From contig CALGRQ010000275.1 in the NCBI GenBank assembly GCA_937880795.1, positions 1 to 21,286 on the forward strand: a stretch of 21,286 nucleotides of DNA, read 5' to 3'. The stretch is from an uncultured Dyadobacter sp. GTDB taxonomy: Bacteria > Bacteroidota > Bacteroidia > Cytophagales > Spirosomataceae. Below, piece after piece: positions 1-7,473 of the stretch (position 1 is its first letter; every line of letters starts with the position of its first letter). Made by a program: the position numbers and the translations under genes. The notes beneath the pieces are model-generated. The model worked only from the letters and a program-made list of their open reading frames with translations. It was not told the origin of the DNA and searched no databases.

Positions 1-1128
1 CACAGGCCTACTGATCACCATCATGCAACCGGTGCCCATAATGAACATAAATGCACCCATAACAACCCAATGGCTCCATTGAATGCGTGTATTGCTGAAA
101 GTACGAACAAACCATCCTAAAAAGCCAACTGAAATAGCCATTCCCGCCAATACGCACCAGATCATATCTTTATAGAATCCCGAAATATACGGATGCGGTA
201 TATCCTGGTAAAATGCGTTGCCCCAGAAACCCAACAAGTAGGATAGATTGAAGATCGGGTGTTTCCAAGGTTTTTCTGCCTTGGATTCAATCATCTGGTA
301 GTCGAATAAGAAATAGAATAGCAAGATACAAACGGCCACAAGTAGCCATTGGAAAAGTAATTTGTATCGTTTCTGAAAAAGCAATATGCAGGTGCCTATA
401 ATCCAGACAAGCATACCATTTCCGCTGATAAAAGTGGTTACAATGGCGGCAAGAATACCTATAATAGCGCCGTTGTTATCGTTCCTGCCCAAGCCGTAGC
501 AGGTTAGTAAGGCAAAGAATAAAATGGGGGTATTTTGGATTGCTGCAATGCCCCAAAAGGCGTTTTCAAAATAAACGAGATTGAAAAGGATATAAGGAAC
601 GGGTATAAAATAATACCAGGAGATTCTTTCTTTTTTTAAACAAAGGTAAAATAGGTATAGTGTACCCAGCATGAATAAGTTTCCAATAAGTATCTGGACC
701 TTAAGATTTACCGTACCTGTAAAAAAGACCATCATTAACATGACCATTCTTTCAAAAGGAAACCGATGCTGGTTAACTTGTTCGAAAAGAATTTCAAGCG
801 ATTTTACAAAATCGGTTTCCTTTCGAAAGTTATATATGGTTTCGAGTAGGTTATAATCGTCGGTAAAAGGTATGTTCTGCAGGTGCGCAGCAAGTATCAC
901 GTAAAAGTAAATTACGGGGGCAGCAATGAGCGCAAAACCCAAACCTGAGCGTATTGGTTCTAACGATTTTACAAAAAAAGTTGCTCCAAATAGCAGAAGC
1001 AAGACTGTTAATAATCCGAAGTATTCGAATAGGTAGGGATCGTTGAGAAGTGTGTTAAGCAAACCGGTAAATATTAGTGATAAATAGCAGAGACAGAAGT
1101 CCCTTATTCTTTGGACCTTAAAAACAAT
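1..1128 (-). CDS. polytopic membrane protein, GT-C glycosyltransferase-like (3' end outside window)
   Basis: A minus-strand reading frame is open from the TAA at 1138-1140 to the window edge (more than 370 codons), so the C-terminus is missing. The translation is very hydrophobic, with about 8-10 likely membrane segments. After the second or third helix comes a loop with an Asp-Asp pair (PFTDDYNLLE), followed by an NQHRFPFER motif. Acidic residues in the first outer loop and a later HR motif are typical of GT-C-fold membrane glycosyltransferases and related uncharacterised proteins; the assignment is by pattern only. No ATG, GTG or TTG lies at the plausible N-terminus (reading VFKVQRIRDFCLCYL). 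The first TTG is at 1062, the first GTG lies near the DDY loop, and the first ATG is far inside. The given start is an in-frame ATT at 1128, behind GGGAGCAG, which is unproven and lies in the T-run of the upstream terminator. A decayed or frameshifted 5' end is equally possible. Confidence 0.6.
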   Translation of the reverse strand, partial: MVFKVQRIRDFCLCYLSLIFTGLLNTLLNDPYLFEYFGLLTVLLLLFGATFFVKSLEPIRSGLGFALIAAPVIYFYVILAAHLQNIPFTDDYNLLETIYNFRKETDFVKSLEILFEQVNQHRFPFERMVMLMMVFFTGTVNLKVQILIGNLFMLGTLYLFYLCLKKERISWYYFIPVPYILFNLVYFENAFWGIAAIQNTPILFFALLTCYGLGRNDNNGAIIGILAAIVTTFISGNGMLVWIIGTCILLFQKRYKLLFQWLLVAVCILLFYFLFDYQMIESKAEKPWKHPIFNLSYLLGFWGNAFYQDIPHPYISGFYKDMIWCVLAGMAISVGFLGWFVRTFSNTRIQWSHWVVMGAFMFIMGTGCMMVISRPV

Positions 1129-1166
1129 CTGCTCCCGTTACTGAATCGATCAGCTCACGGGAGCAG
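1119..1166 (-). terminator. intrinsic terminator of the LEA-like lipoprotein gene
   Basis: A perfect 10-bp inverted repeat has arms CTGCTCCCGT (1129-1138) and ACGGGAGCAG (1157-1166). Read on the minus strand it is followed by ATTGTTTTTA, so it is a G+C-rich hairpin plus T-run placed 8 nt after the stop codon at 1174. The loop contains a second small palindrome. The downstream membrane-protein frame begins inside this structure. Confidence 0.85.
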
Positions 1167-1173
1167 GTAATTA

Positions 1174-1824
1174 TTACTTGGATGAGCCTGTCAGCATGCT
1201 GCTGCTAATTTCTTTTTCGAAAGTTATATAGCCGGGGTAATTGAGGCTTTTGCCGGCCAGGTCAAGCGTGGGTTTAACTTTTACTGTAAACTTGGTCGGC
1301 TTGGAGTCAGATTTTCCCGTGAATGCCATAATCATATTCACAAATTCGTCACGGGTTTCGTTGTTGTTTAAGAGCTGATATACGTTGGCGCTTAATTTAA
1401 TTGGAACTCGTGTACTAGCGGTCCCCGGCATAACTTCGATGAGTTGATTCAGAAACCCACTGAAAATTTCGCTTTTGGTAAGCAATACCTTATACTCGAT
1501 CTGGTTAATTGCAGCCCTGTTTCTAGTAGGGTTTGTAATATCCAGATTTACCCGCAGGTCTAACGGTATATTTTTTCTTAATAGTCCAAGTGCAACTCCT
1601 GGATACTTGCCGAGATCCAGGTCACTAAAACTCTTGATGTTTTTGAATTCACGGATGTCGATACCCGCTATATAAACACTGTCCACTGAACTTAGGTCAT
1701 ATTTGCATTCACCAAAGGTTTTTGCTTCTGAAACCTGTTTACTAACACCACAACTAATAAATATAGAAGAAGCAGCTATGGCAGAAGTGAATAACATCAC
1801 AGCAAACAAAATTTGTTTTCTCAT
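1174..1824 (-). CDS. lipoprotein with LEA type 2-like domain
   Basis: The product is 216 aa. I chose the ATG at 1824 because it begins a lipoprotein signal peptide: MRKQ, a hydrophobic stretch, then the lipobox-like FISC with Cys25. The frame stays open to an ATG at 1929, but that extension is Cys-rich, non-hydrophobic and overlaps the likely promoter. After the lipobox, residues about 88-180 carry a pattern typical of LEA-2/WHy beta-sandwich domains: a VNLDITNPT strand with the conserved Asn-Pro, alternating hydrophobic strands, and a later strand with VPIKLSANV. Such domains occur in many small Bacteroidota lipoproteins whose role is unknown. Export to the periplasm or outer membrane by lipid anchor is inferred. 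The gene appears monocistronic, with its own terminator. Without a profile search, the family call is moderate and the lipoprotein call is strong. Confidence 0.7.
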   Translation of the reverse strand: MRKQILFAVMLFTSAIAASSIFISCGVSKQVSEAKTFGECKYDLSSVDSVYIAGIDIREFKNIKSFSDLDLGKYPGVALGLLRKNIPLDLRVNLDITNPTRNRAAINQIEYKVLLTKSEIFSGFLNQLIEVMPGTASTRVPIKLSANVYQLLNNNETRDEFVNMIMAFTGKSDSKPTKFTVKVKPTLDLAGKSLNYPGYITFEKEISSSMLTGSSK

Positions 1825-1848
1825 TATTTCGGGATCGTTTTTTTTTGT

Positions 1849-1856
1849 CAAAGTTA
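1849..1856 (-). promoter_or_regulatory. possible -7 element for the LEA-like lipoprotein gene
   Basis: On the minus strand this reads TAACTTTG, an exact match to the Bacteroidota -7 consensus TAnnTTTG, 25 nt before the chosen start. A TTG lies 14 nt upstream rather than the preferred 19-21 nt, so the -33 part is weak. Confidence 0.4.
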
Positions 1857-2080
1857 AACAGATGGTATCACAACGCATGCAGCAACTGTTCATTATTTTG
1901 TACGCATGATTTTTTCCATGCATCGGCATGAATGTTGGGCCTGCTCTGCAAAATTATGCTTTTTCGTAGGACGAGAAGCTGGTCAATGGTCACTAAAGTC
2001 TTTATAATTTGAGGCCGGTATATGTTTTTTTGGAGGAGGGGGTTTAGTACTTTTATTTCTTTTTTAGGGTTCTGGCGTGC

Positions 2081-2111
2081 TTGCATCACTTAAAAGTTGC
2101 ATATACCTTTG
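2081..2111 (+). promoter_or_regulatory. Bacteroidota-type promoter of the DUF4494 gene
   Basis: TTG at 2081-2083 and TACCTTTG at 2104-2111, with a 20-nt spacer, match the primary sigma factor consensus of Bacteroidota (TTG, 19-21 nt, TAnnTTTG). The -7 box ends 38 nt before the ATG at 2150, leaving a leader of about 30 nt. This is the best promoter match I found in the window. Confidence 0.75.
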
Positions 2112-2149
2112 CAGCCTTATTTTTCACATCTGTTCAAAATTACATTATC

Positions 2150-2662
2150 ATGGCAAGCTGGTATTTAGGTAAGATACGCTATCAAAAGGAAGATGAAGCG
2201 GGAAGTCTTAAAACGATCAATGAAGTTTATCTGGTTGATGCCATCTCGTATACAGAAGCGGAAGCCAGGCTTTATAAGCAAATTGTAACCGGCGCCACTG
2301 ATTTTAGCGTTGCGAGTATTACACGCATGAGGTTGGCAGACCTCTTTACCTATGAAGATGGAGAGAAATGGTTTAAATGTAAAGTGATCTATTTCTCGGT
2401 GGATGAGAAAAGTGGTAAAGAGAAAAAGGTCGTGAATTACATGCTTATCAATGCGGATGGAATAGATCAGGCGCTTGAAAGAATCACTGAAAGCATGCGT
2501 AATTTCTTGATTCCGTACGAAACAACAGATATCAATCTCACTTCAATATTGGATGTGTTCCCTTATTCGGCAGAAGAAGAGGAAGAGGTGGAAATACCCG
2601 CTAACATGCGTCCACTTGTAGAGGTAATGGCAGAACGGGCAGCAGCTGCGGAAAACAATTAA
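2150..2662 (+). CDS. DUF4494 family protein
   Basis: The product is a 170-aa soluble protein with no signal peptide. The start is the ATG at 2150 (MASWYLGKIRY), because an upstream in-frame ATG at 2081 would place the promoter inside the gene. The N-terminal WYLGKIRYQKEDEAG, then TINEVYLVDAISYTEAEARL, a central cysteine in WFKCKV, and DVFPYSAEE near the C-terminus are hallmarks of DUF4494, a family known mainly from Bacteroidota and without an established function. The end is acidic (run of Glu, then an Ala-rich tail). The gene is alone on its strand, with its own promoter and a shared terminator downstream. Its function is unknown. Confidence 0.85.
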   Translation: MASWYLGKIRYQKEDEAGSLKTINEVYLVDAISYTEAEARLYKQIVTGATDFSVASITRMRLADLFTYEDGEKWFKCKVIYFSVDEKSGKEKKVVNYMLINADGIDQALERITESMRNFLIPYETTDINLTSILDVFPYSAEEEEEVEIPANMRPLVEVMAERAAAAENN

Positions 2663-2681
2663 ATATTGATTGCCTATCATA

Positions 2682-2721
2682 TTATAAAGCCCGGGGTGCT
2701 TGTGCATCCCGGGCTTTATAA
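2682..2721. terminator. bidirectional intrinsic terminator
   Basis: The arms TTATAAAGCCCGGG (2682-2695) and CCCGGGCTTTATAA (2708-2721) pair perfectly. Pairing continues inward through GTGC/GCAT with one wobble, leaving a TTGT tetraloop (about 19 bp of stem). It sits between the convergent stop codons at 2662 and 2722, so it can serve the DUF4494 gene on plus and the secreted-protein gene on minus. Confidence 0.85.
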
Positions 2722-3453
2722 TTAATCCAGTTTCACTTCTTGGTAAGGCTTAACAATGGCCGTATAAGGGTCTGGATTTATTCCCGAAAGTTTCAACATA
2801 ATGTCGTTGGTGTTAATGTCGGATATAAGCTGGTTAGGACCTAACAGATATAGATAGTCTAACGAAACCGGTAAACTCGCTGGGACTTCAATCAGCTCAA
2901 AACCGTATATCGGATACACGTTAAAGGGTAGGGTGGTAATCCAAACTTTATCTTTTGCTTCCGAAGTCGCATAGGAAAGATCATATTCAATACTTTCGAA
3001 GCCAAAATCGATCCGTTTATTTCCGGTTGCCGTACAGTATGTTGTGAAATTTTCTTTTTGCTGAGCCTGAGTTTCTGCATCCGGTTTTACATCAGCAATC
3101 TTCTCCGTTCTTTTTATTTTCTTTCCATTTTCATCCGTTCCGAAGTGCGTATAGCGCCCGTCCTGAAAGGCAATGATGAAATCAAATTGGTCTTCTTTAA
3201 AGGTATTTCCTTTACTGAAACACATGGTTCCGGTTACAGGATCCAGGTGTATTTTGATTTGCCCCTTGGTTTTATTTTGCTTGTTTTCGTAAGCCATAAC
3301 CACCGAATGACTAAAATAATACTGTCCTTTTTCCGGTTTCCATTGTAGCGCTCGTTGTTTATCCGGCACGATGCGTTTGACCGCCTGAGCGTGTAACCAG
3401 GATGCCTGTAAAAGAAATAAAATAATAAGGATAAAACTGTTTCTAAGGAGCAT
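2722..3453 (-). CDS. secreted protein of unknown function
   Basis: The product is 243 aa. I do not recognise its family. The start at 3453 (MLLRNSFILIILFLL) gives a clear Sec signal peptide ending about residue 22-24 (WLHAQA). An open-frame extension to 3501 would only put unlikely residues ahead of it. The mature part begins KRIVPDKQRALQWKPEKGQ and is rich in predicted beta strands, with no transmembrane segment, no lipobox and no recognisable catalytic motif. One stretch resembles strands of a beta-sandwich or lipocalin-like fold (KGQIKIHLDPVTGTMCF and DFIIAFQDGRYTHFGTDENG), but that is only an impression. It probably acts in the periplasm. It is monocistronic and divergent from lpxH, and shares a terminator with the DUF4494 gene. 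Confidence 0.7.
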   Translation of the reverse strand: MLLRNSFILIILFLLQASWLHAQAVKRIVPDKQRALQWKPEKGQYYFSHSVVMAYENKQNKTKGQIKIHLDPVTGTMCFSKGNTFKEDQFDFIIAFQDGRYTHFGTDENGKKIKRTEKIADVKPDAETQAQQKENFTTYCTATGNKRIDFGFESIEYDLSYATSEAKDKVWITTLPFNVYPIYGFELIEVPASLPVSLDYLYLLGPNQLISDINTNDIMLKLSGINPDPYTAIVKPYQEVKLD

Positions 3454-3533
3454 AGTTATTGAGGTTAATACCAGTAGGTGGTCAAAGTTTGCTATGGGCA
3501 AAATTAAGAATGCTTTTGGAAATTTATGAGGTA

Positions 3534-3570
3534 GGGGACACGGGAAAGGAAATAAACTAGTGTCTCCCGT
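3534..3570. repeat. short inverted repeat between divergent genes
   Basis: GGGGACAC (3534-3541) pairs with GTGTCTCC (3560-3567) with one wobble, and ACGGGA (3540-3545) pairs alternatively with TCCCGT (3565-3570). It lies in the 211-bp gap between the secreted-protein gene and lpxH. There is no T-run on either side, so it is not a normal terminator. It could be an operator or have no function. Confidence 0.3.
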
Positions 3571-3664
3571 ATAAAAGAAATAGCAATCAAATAAGGATTA
3601 GTACCTAATCGGAGAGACCTTTTAATCGGAAGATCGTAAATTGCAGCCCATTTGAAGATACCGC

Positions 3665-4468
3665 ATGAGTTACCAGTTTGAGAAAAAAACAATTATACTG
3701 AAAGAAGGCCAAAAGGCCTATTTTTCGTCCGATTACCATCTGGGTGTTCCTTCCTTGTCAAAGAGTCAGGAGCGTGAGAAACTAATTGTACGATTTTTGG
3801 AGTCTATTGAGCATGATGCTCAGGTCATTTTTTTGGTAGGCGACATATTTGATTTCTGGTTTGAATATCACCAGGCAGTTCCTAAAGGTTTTGTACGCTT
3901 GTTAGGTAAATTGGCTCAATTGGCTGATAGGGGTATCGAATTGGTGATTTTTACAGGAAATCATGACATGTGGATGTCTGGTTATTTGCGGGATGAGCTA
4001 GGGGCAACCGTATACAGAAATCCCGTACACTTTGAATTTGTAGATCACAAGGGTGCTGCGTCTCAACTTTTGGTAGGCCATGGCGATGGATTGGGGCCAG
4101 GCGACAAAACCTATAAAGTATTAAAACAGGTTTTCGAAAACTCCTTTTTTCAATCGGTTTTCAGATTTGTACATCCTGACGTAGGTATCTGGATTGCCAA
4201 GGAATGGTCTAAGCGAAGCCGTCTTGCCAATATCAATAAAGGTGAAGAGCGTTTTATGGGTGAAGACAAGGAATGGTTGCTACACTATTGTAAAGAAGTG
4301 GAGCGGCAACAACACTTCGACTATTACATTTTTGGGCATCGGCACCTGACGCTAGACTTGCGCGTAGCGGACAATAGCCGGTATATAAATCTAGGAGAGT
4401 GGGTAACACAACAGACCTATGCTTCCTATGATGGCACCCTATTAAATTTGTTGAAATTTAACTCCTAG
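3665..4468 (+). CDS. lpxH: UDP-2,3-diacylglucosamine diphosphatase (LpxH type)
   Basis: The product is a 267-aa calcineurin-like metallophosphoesterase. It has the full set of metal-binding blocks: DYH at 23-25 (SSDYHLG), GDIFDFW at 59-65, GNHD at 98-101, GHGD at 138-141 and GHRH at 224-227. The DxH/GDIFDFWF form with a GHGD third block is characteristic of LpxH and its Bacteroidota relatives, which hydrolyse UDP-2,3-diacylglucosamine to lipid X and UMP at the inner face of the membrane in lipid A synthesis. The length is a little above the 240-aa enterobacterial enzyme. The start (MSYQFEKK) is the only upstream ATG consistent with this length. The gene stands alone, convergent with the next minus gene only 11 bp away, with no hairpin between them. 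It could instead be the LpxH2 subtype. Confidence 0.85.
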   Translation: MSYQFEKKTIILKEGQKAYFSSDYHLGVPSLSKSQEREKLIVRFLESIEHDAQVIFLVGDIFDFWFEYHQAVPKGFVRLLGKLAQLADRGIELVIFTGNHDMWMSGYLRDELGATVYRNPVHFEFVDHKGAASQLLVGHGDGLGPGDKTYKVLKQVFENSFFQSVFRFVHPDVGIWIAKEWSKRSRLANINKGEERFMGEDKEWLLHYCKEVERQQHFDYYIFGHRHLTLDLRVADNSRYINLGEWVTQQTYASYDGTLLNLLKFNS

Positions 4469-4479
4469 CATTTTAGTGA

Positions 4480-5217
4480 CTATTTCTTGTTGCTGTTATC
4501 TTCCTTTAAAGGGATAAAGTCCTGCTGGGTAATAATTTCGCGCGGAGTATTACCTAAATCTTTCCGGTATTCCTTCTGCTTTAAGTCCCCGTTTTTAACC
4601 GATTTGATAAACCGACTCCAGGCAAAGGGGTTTAGGAAAGGAAAAGTTGACGCAAAGTTTTTTCCTGCTTCCGACTCCCTCCCAAACAATTGCTGGTCCA
4701 TGGTATACCGATAATTGGTTTGGGCATTGTTGGGCATAGAGGCTGCCATTCTATTGATATAGTTTATATCGGTACTTTTAGCAAGCGCTTCACGATCGGC
4801 CTCATCAGGTAACTTTAAAGCAAGAAATGCTTTTTTGAACTCTTCTTCTGTTGAATACGGATAAATCTTAACCTCTGTTAGCATGGTTGCATTTTCCTGC
4901 ATGGCAATAATAGCAGAATAGGTATCGGAATTATAGTTTCGTGGAATCACGTGATACTGTTTCTTATAACCCAAATAGCTATATACAATACTATCTCCTG
5001 GAAAAACAGCAATCGTAAATTCCCCTAGCGAATTGGCCAAAGTGGCTCTTCCGGCTTTGGGAATGTAGATAGAGGCTCCCGGAAGTCGTTCACTGGTTTT
5101 TCCAGCCACAACAAGTCCTTGAAATACAATGGATTTCTTTTCGCCCTGGGCAAAACTGTCCAGGCTGAATATCATACCGGCAAGTATCAAAAATAGTATT
5201 AAGAGACTCCTTTTCAT
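4480..5217 (-). CDS. secreted carboxypeptidase-like regulatory domain protein
   Basis: The product is 245 aa from the ATG at 5217 (MKRSLLILFLILAG), giving a signal peptide ending near residue 24 (DSFAQ). The frame also reaches a GTG at 5250, but the ATG is preferred because it starts the signal peptide directly. Residues about 30-105 form a carboxypeptidase-D regulatory-like beta-sandwich domain, as in TonB-dependent receptor N-termini: FQGLVVAGKTSERLPGASIYIP, LANSLGEFTIAVFPGDSIVYSYLGYK. The remaining ~140 residues (TEVKIYPYSTEEEFKKAF onward) are charged, unclassified and end in a Lys/Asn-rich tail. Stand-alone proteins of this form are common in Bacteroidota, and their role is unknown. A periplasmic or envelope location is likely. 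It is monocistronic. Confidence 0.75.
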   Translation of the reverse strand: MKRSLLILFLILAGMIFSLDSFAQGEKKSIVFQGLVVAGKTSERLPGASIYIPKAGRATLANSLGEFTIAVFPGDSIVYSYLGYKKQYHVIPRNYNSDTYSAIIAMQENATMLTEVKIYPYSTEEEFKKAFLALKLPDEADREALAKSTDINYINRMAASMPNNAQTNYRYTMDQQLFGRESEAGKNFASTFPFLNPFAWSRFIKSVKNGDLKQKEYRKDLGNTPREIITQQDFIPLKEDNSNKK

Positions 5218-5288
5218 TCGTTTTGGATTGTTACACAATATCCGCTTCACGGGTTGTGTATAGCTTTTAAATATCTTAATATATCAGC

Positions 5289-5308
5289 TTGCAGTTTCAG
5301 AACTGCAA
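5289..5308. repeat. perfect inverted repeat upstream of the regulatory-domain gene
   Basis: TTGCAGTT (5289-5296) and AACTGCAA (5301-5308) flank a TCAG tetraloop. It lies between the end of cdsA and the start of the next minus gene, 72 nt upstream of that start. There is no T-run on the minus strand, so it may be an operator or a weak processing or termination hairpin. Confidence 0.45.
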
Positions 5309-5367
5309 TGTTTCGTTTCAAATTGTCATTGAGCGTGATAACGATTTACTCAATGCTGTCATTGTTT

Positions 5368-5379
5368 GCGTTTAAACGC
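5368..5379. repeat. palindrome copy A (downstream of cdsA)
   Basis: GCGTTTAAACGC is a perfect 12-bp palindrome that begins 12 nt past the cdsA stop codon. The longer stretch GTTTGCGTTTAAACGC (5364-5379) recurs with one extra G at 7471-7487, upstream of the same operon. Confidence 0.6.
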
Positions 5380-5390
5380 GCACTTACATC

Positions 5391-6224
5391 TTAGGAAAAC
5401 AACTTCAAAAATGTAATGATAAACGGTGTCGAAAGAAGCAAGCCATCAAAGCGATCCAGAAAACCACCGTGCCCGGGAATACTCGTTCCGGAATCTTTTA
5501 TTGCAATACTTCTTTTGAATAGCGATTCAACTAAATCGCCATAAGTACCCACCACTACTATTATCGCACCAATACAGTACCACTTCCATGGTTCGAATGT
5601 AAGGAAATATTGCCCTAATACAAAGGCGATAATTGCTGCAAAAGCGGCTCCACCCACAGCGCCTTCCCATGATTTTTTTGGAGAAATACGTTCAAAAAGT
5701 TTACGTTTTCCAAACTTTGTTCCTGCAAAATAGCCACCTATGTCCGATGCCCACAGTAGGAGCAAACTGCCCAATACGATCTCGTAATTGTAGCTACCTC
5801 CGCGCATAGCCATCACAATGATGAGAGAAAAAGGAAGCGCTACGTAAATAATACCCAAAAAAGTAAAACCTATATTGGTAAAAGGTTTTAGGTCATTTTT
5901 TTTATACAGTTTAATGAAAAAGATCATCGACAGTAAAGGGCTTATAATGAAATAGTTCTCGAACGGAACAATATCCTTTTCTATCAGATACGCAAGAAGC
6001 ATCATAACTGTGCCACAAAAGGTACCATAATAGGTAAGTGGCTGGTTTCCATCTAGGCCCAGGAGCTTGTAGAACTCAAGTTGCGTTAGGGAGCTGATCA
6101 TACAGAACAGCAGTAAGCAGGTCCAGTCGCTGTAAAGAATACTCCCAATGATTACAATTACCCCCGCAAGTCCTGTTACTGTTCTTTGTTGTAAATTATT
6201 AAGCTTCTCTAAACGTTTCTGCAT
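5391..6224 (-). CDS. cdsA: phosphatidate cytidylyltransferase
   Basis: The product is a 277-aa integral membrane enzyme that converts phosphatidic acid and CTP to CDP-diacylglycerol, the precursor of all phospholipids. The family signature is intact at residues 234-260: SLFKRS, IKDSGTSIPGHGG and DRFD, holding the Mg/CTP-binding Asp and Lys residues. Another conserved block, SPKKSWEGAVGG (181-192), precedes it. About eight hydrophobic segments span the protein. The length fits the family. The ATG at 6224 overlaps the end of the DUF2007 gene by 26 nt in another frame, which suggests translational coupling in an operon with DUF2007 and CPBP, an arrangement I associate with Bacteroidota. There is no clear terminator after it, only palindrome copy A. 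Confidence 0.95.
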   Translation of the reverse strand: MQKRLEKLNNLQQRTVTGLAGVIVIIGSILYSDWTCLLLFCMISSLTQLEFYKLLGLDGNQPLTYYGTFCGTVMMLLAYLIEKDIVPFENYFIISPLLSMIFFIKLYKKNDLKPFTNIGFTFLGIIYVALPFSLIIVMAMRGGSYNYEIVLGSLLLLWASDIGGYFAGTKFGKRKLFERISPKKSWEGAVGGAAFAAIIAFVLGQYFLTFEPWKWYCIGAIIVVVGTYGDLVESLFKRSIAIKDSGTSIPGHGGFLDRFDGLLLSTPFIITFLKLFS

Positions 6225-6420
6225 TATGTAAAATAGTTTGAGCTTCTATCAAATCAGTTGAAAGTACGTGCACTTCGCACATACCAAAGATGGGATAGCT
6301 GCTATCTTTTTTGTTGACGATTACCGCTGCGATACCATTTTGATCAAGAATTTCACGAGCCAGTTCGGCCTTAATCATATGTTCACTTTGAAATGCTTTT
6401 ACCCAGCTTTCACTCATCAT
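6199..6420 (-). CDS. DUF2007 domain protein (putative signal-transducing protein)
   Basis: The product is a 73-aa soluble protein that matches the DUF2007 pattern throughout: V.AFQSEHMIKAELAREILDQNGIAAVIVNK, then a short linker, then CEVHVLSTDLIEAQTIL. The family adopts a small ferredoxin-like/ACT-like alpha-beta fold and is often named putative prokaryotic signal-transducing protein; no biochemical role is established. The start is one of two adjacent ATGs (6420 or 6417). It lies 34 nt downstream of the CPBP protease gene and overlaps cdsA by 26 nt, so it is almost certainly co-transcribed with both. A regulatory role in membrane lipid supply would be guesswork. Confidence 0.8.
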   Translation of the reverse strand: MMSESWVKAFQSEHMIKAELAREILDQNGIAAVIVNKKDSSYPIFGMCEVHVLSTDLIEAQTILHNAETFREA

Positions 6421-6454
6421 ATCGCTTTGGTTAATTTTAATATTTTAACATTTT

Positions 6455-7408
6455 TTAACAAAGTATCTTCTGGTTGGTACTTCCCTTTTTTATGGTGAAC
6501 AATATCACGGCAGATGCTGCCAACGATATAAGTACCATGGTCCAAGGCATGGTTTTGGTTTCTTCGATATTGATGTTTAGCACCTTGATATTATACAGGT
6601 AGGTCATTAACAAGACAAAACCGTTATTTACAAAATGGCCAAATATGGCTAACTTCAAACTCCCGGTCCAATAATACAAATAACCAAAGACTGCTCCAAG
6701 CAGCATTCTTGGAATAAAACCGTAGAATTGGAAGTGTATAGCACTAAATATTGCCGCAGACACCCAAATGCATACATGAGGATTGCTCCATTGTTGCATT
6801 AACTTCCTTTGTAATATACCTCGGAAAAGCGTTTCTTCTCCCCAAGCGGGTAAAAAGGCTACCACAAAAAGGGCAACCAGCAACTGTCCAAAGCTGGTAT
6901 AGTTGGTGAGGAATTTAGTGAGCTTTTCGAGCTGATCTTCCTTATCTCTCATCCATTTTTCCAAGCCCGATAATGCATCCGGAAATACCATATTGGCATT
7001 CCATTCTATAAACTTGCCATTTAGAGGCATAAAGGCAATTACGAGTACCAGGCCCAAAATCCAGTACTTGATGGAGGGGACGGCTTTAAAATCAAAATCC
7101 GACATGGTTTTTTTCTCCATAAAAAACCAGTAGAGCAATGAAGGCAAGAGATAGGAAAAGAAATGAACTGTACCCTGAAGAATCATCATGGCATTCCAGC
7201 CATTGGACACCGTATCGGGTGCGCTGATAAGCTGATTTAGTAAAAGGATGACGCCGGATGCGTCTGTGGAATAATATAAGGCTAATATGGCCAAGGCAAT
7301 TACATTTCCTACCGCCATTCCAATGAGCAGGAAACCAACCAATACCAACAAACCACCCCATGTGCTAGGTACAGGGGTATCGCCTAAATTCAGATTACTT
7401 TTTTGCAT
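6455..7408 (-). CDS. CPBP family intramembrane metalloprotease
   Basis: The product is a 317-aa polytopic membrane protein with about eight helices. It carries the three motifs of the CPBP/Abi (CAAX protease and bacteriocin-processing) family: EETLFR at 191-196 (the EExxxR glutamate pair), FSAIH at 221-225 and GHFVNN at 257-262 (HxxxN). The start at 7408 (MQKSNLNLGD) gives the usual short N-terminal tail before helix 1; a frame extension to 7489 runs into the intergenic palindrome and is unlikely. Members are glutamic intramembrane proteases related to Rce1. Substrates in Bacteroidota are unknown, and no bacteriocin genes are nearby. It is the first gene of a probable operon with DUF2007 and cdsA. 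Confidence 0.85.
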   Translation of the reverse strand: MQKSNLNLGDTPVPSTWGGLLVLVGFLLIGMAVGNVIALAILALYYSTDASGVILLLNQLISAPDTVSNGWNAMMILQGTVHFFSYLLPSLLYWFFMEKKTMSDFDFKAVPSIKYWILGLVLVIAFMPLNGKFIEWNANMVFPDALSGLEKWMRDKEDQLEKLTKFLTNYTSFGQLLVALFVVAFLPAWGEETLFRGILQRKLMQQWSNPHVCIWVSAAIFSAIHFQFYGFIPRMLLGAVFGYLYYWTGSLKLAIFGHFVNNGFVLLMTYLYNIKVLNINIEETKTMPWTMVLISLAASAVILFTIKKGSTNQKILC

Positions 7409-7473
7409 AATTGGTGTAAATTTACAGTTTATTGTCAATTTTAAATAATGACGAAACTGTATAAGCCCAGGTT

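Larger units (their letters stand above)
1825..2149. other. 325-bp divergent intergenic region
   Basis: This is the gap between the minus-strand lipoprotein gene and the plus-strand DUF4494 gene. It holds one likely promoter for each (1849-1856 minus; 2081-2111 plus). I see no RNA gene, no strong hairpin and no convincing small ORF; the short open frames here (for example 1868-2089 minus) have no coding character. T-rich tracts lie around 1837-1846 and 2020-2070. Confidence 0.6.

Noticed and set aside
1825..1929. N-terminal extension of the lipoprotein frame to an ATG at 1929
   Set aside because: The extension is not signal-like and covers a TAnnTTTG element; the ATG at 1824 starts a proper lipoprotein signal peptide.
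3534..3570. Inverted repeat as an intrinsic terminator
   Set aside because: It lies between divergent genes and has no T-run on either strand.
6455..7408. CPBP protease as part of a bacteriocin or immunity locus
   Set aside because: No precursor peptide, transporter or modification gene is nearby; the neighbours are housekeeping lipid-synthesis genes.
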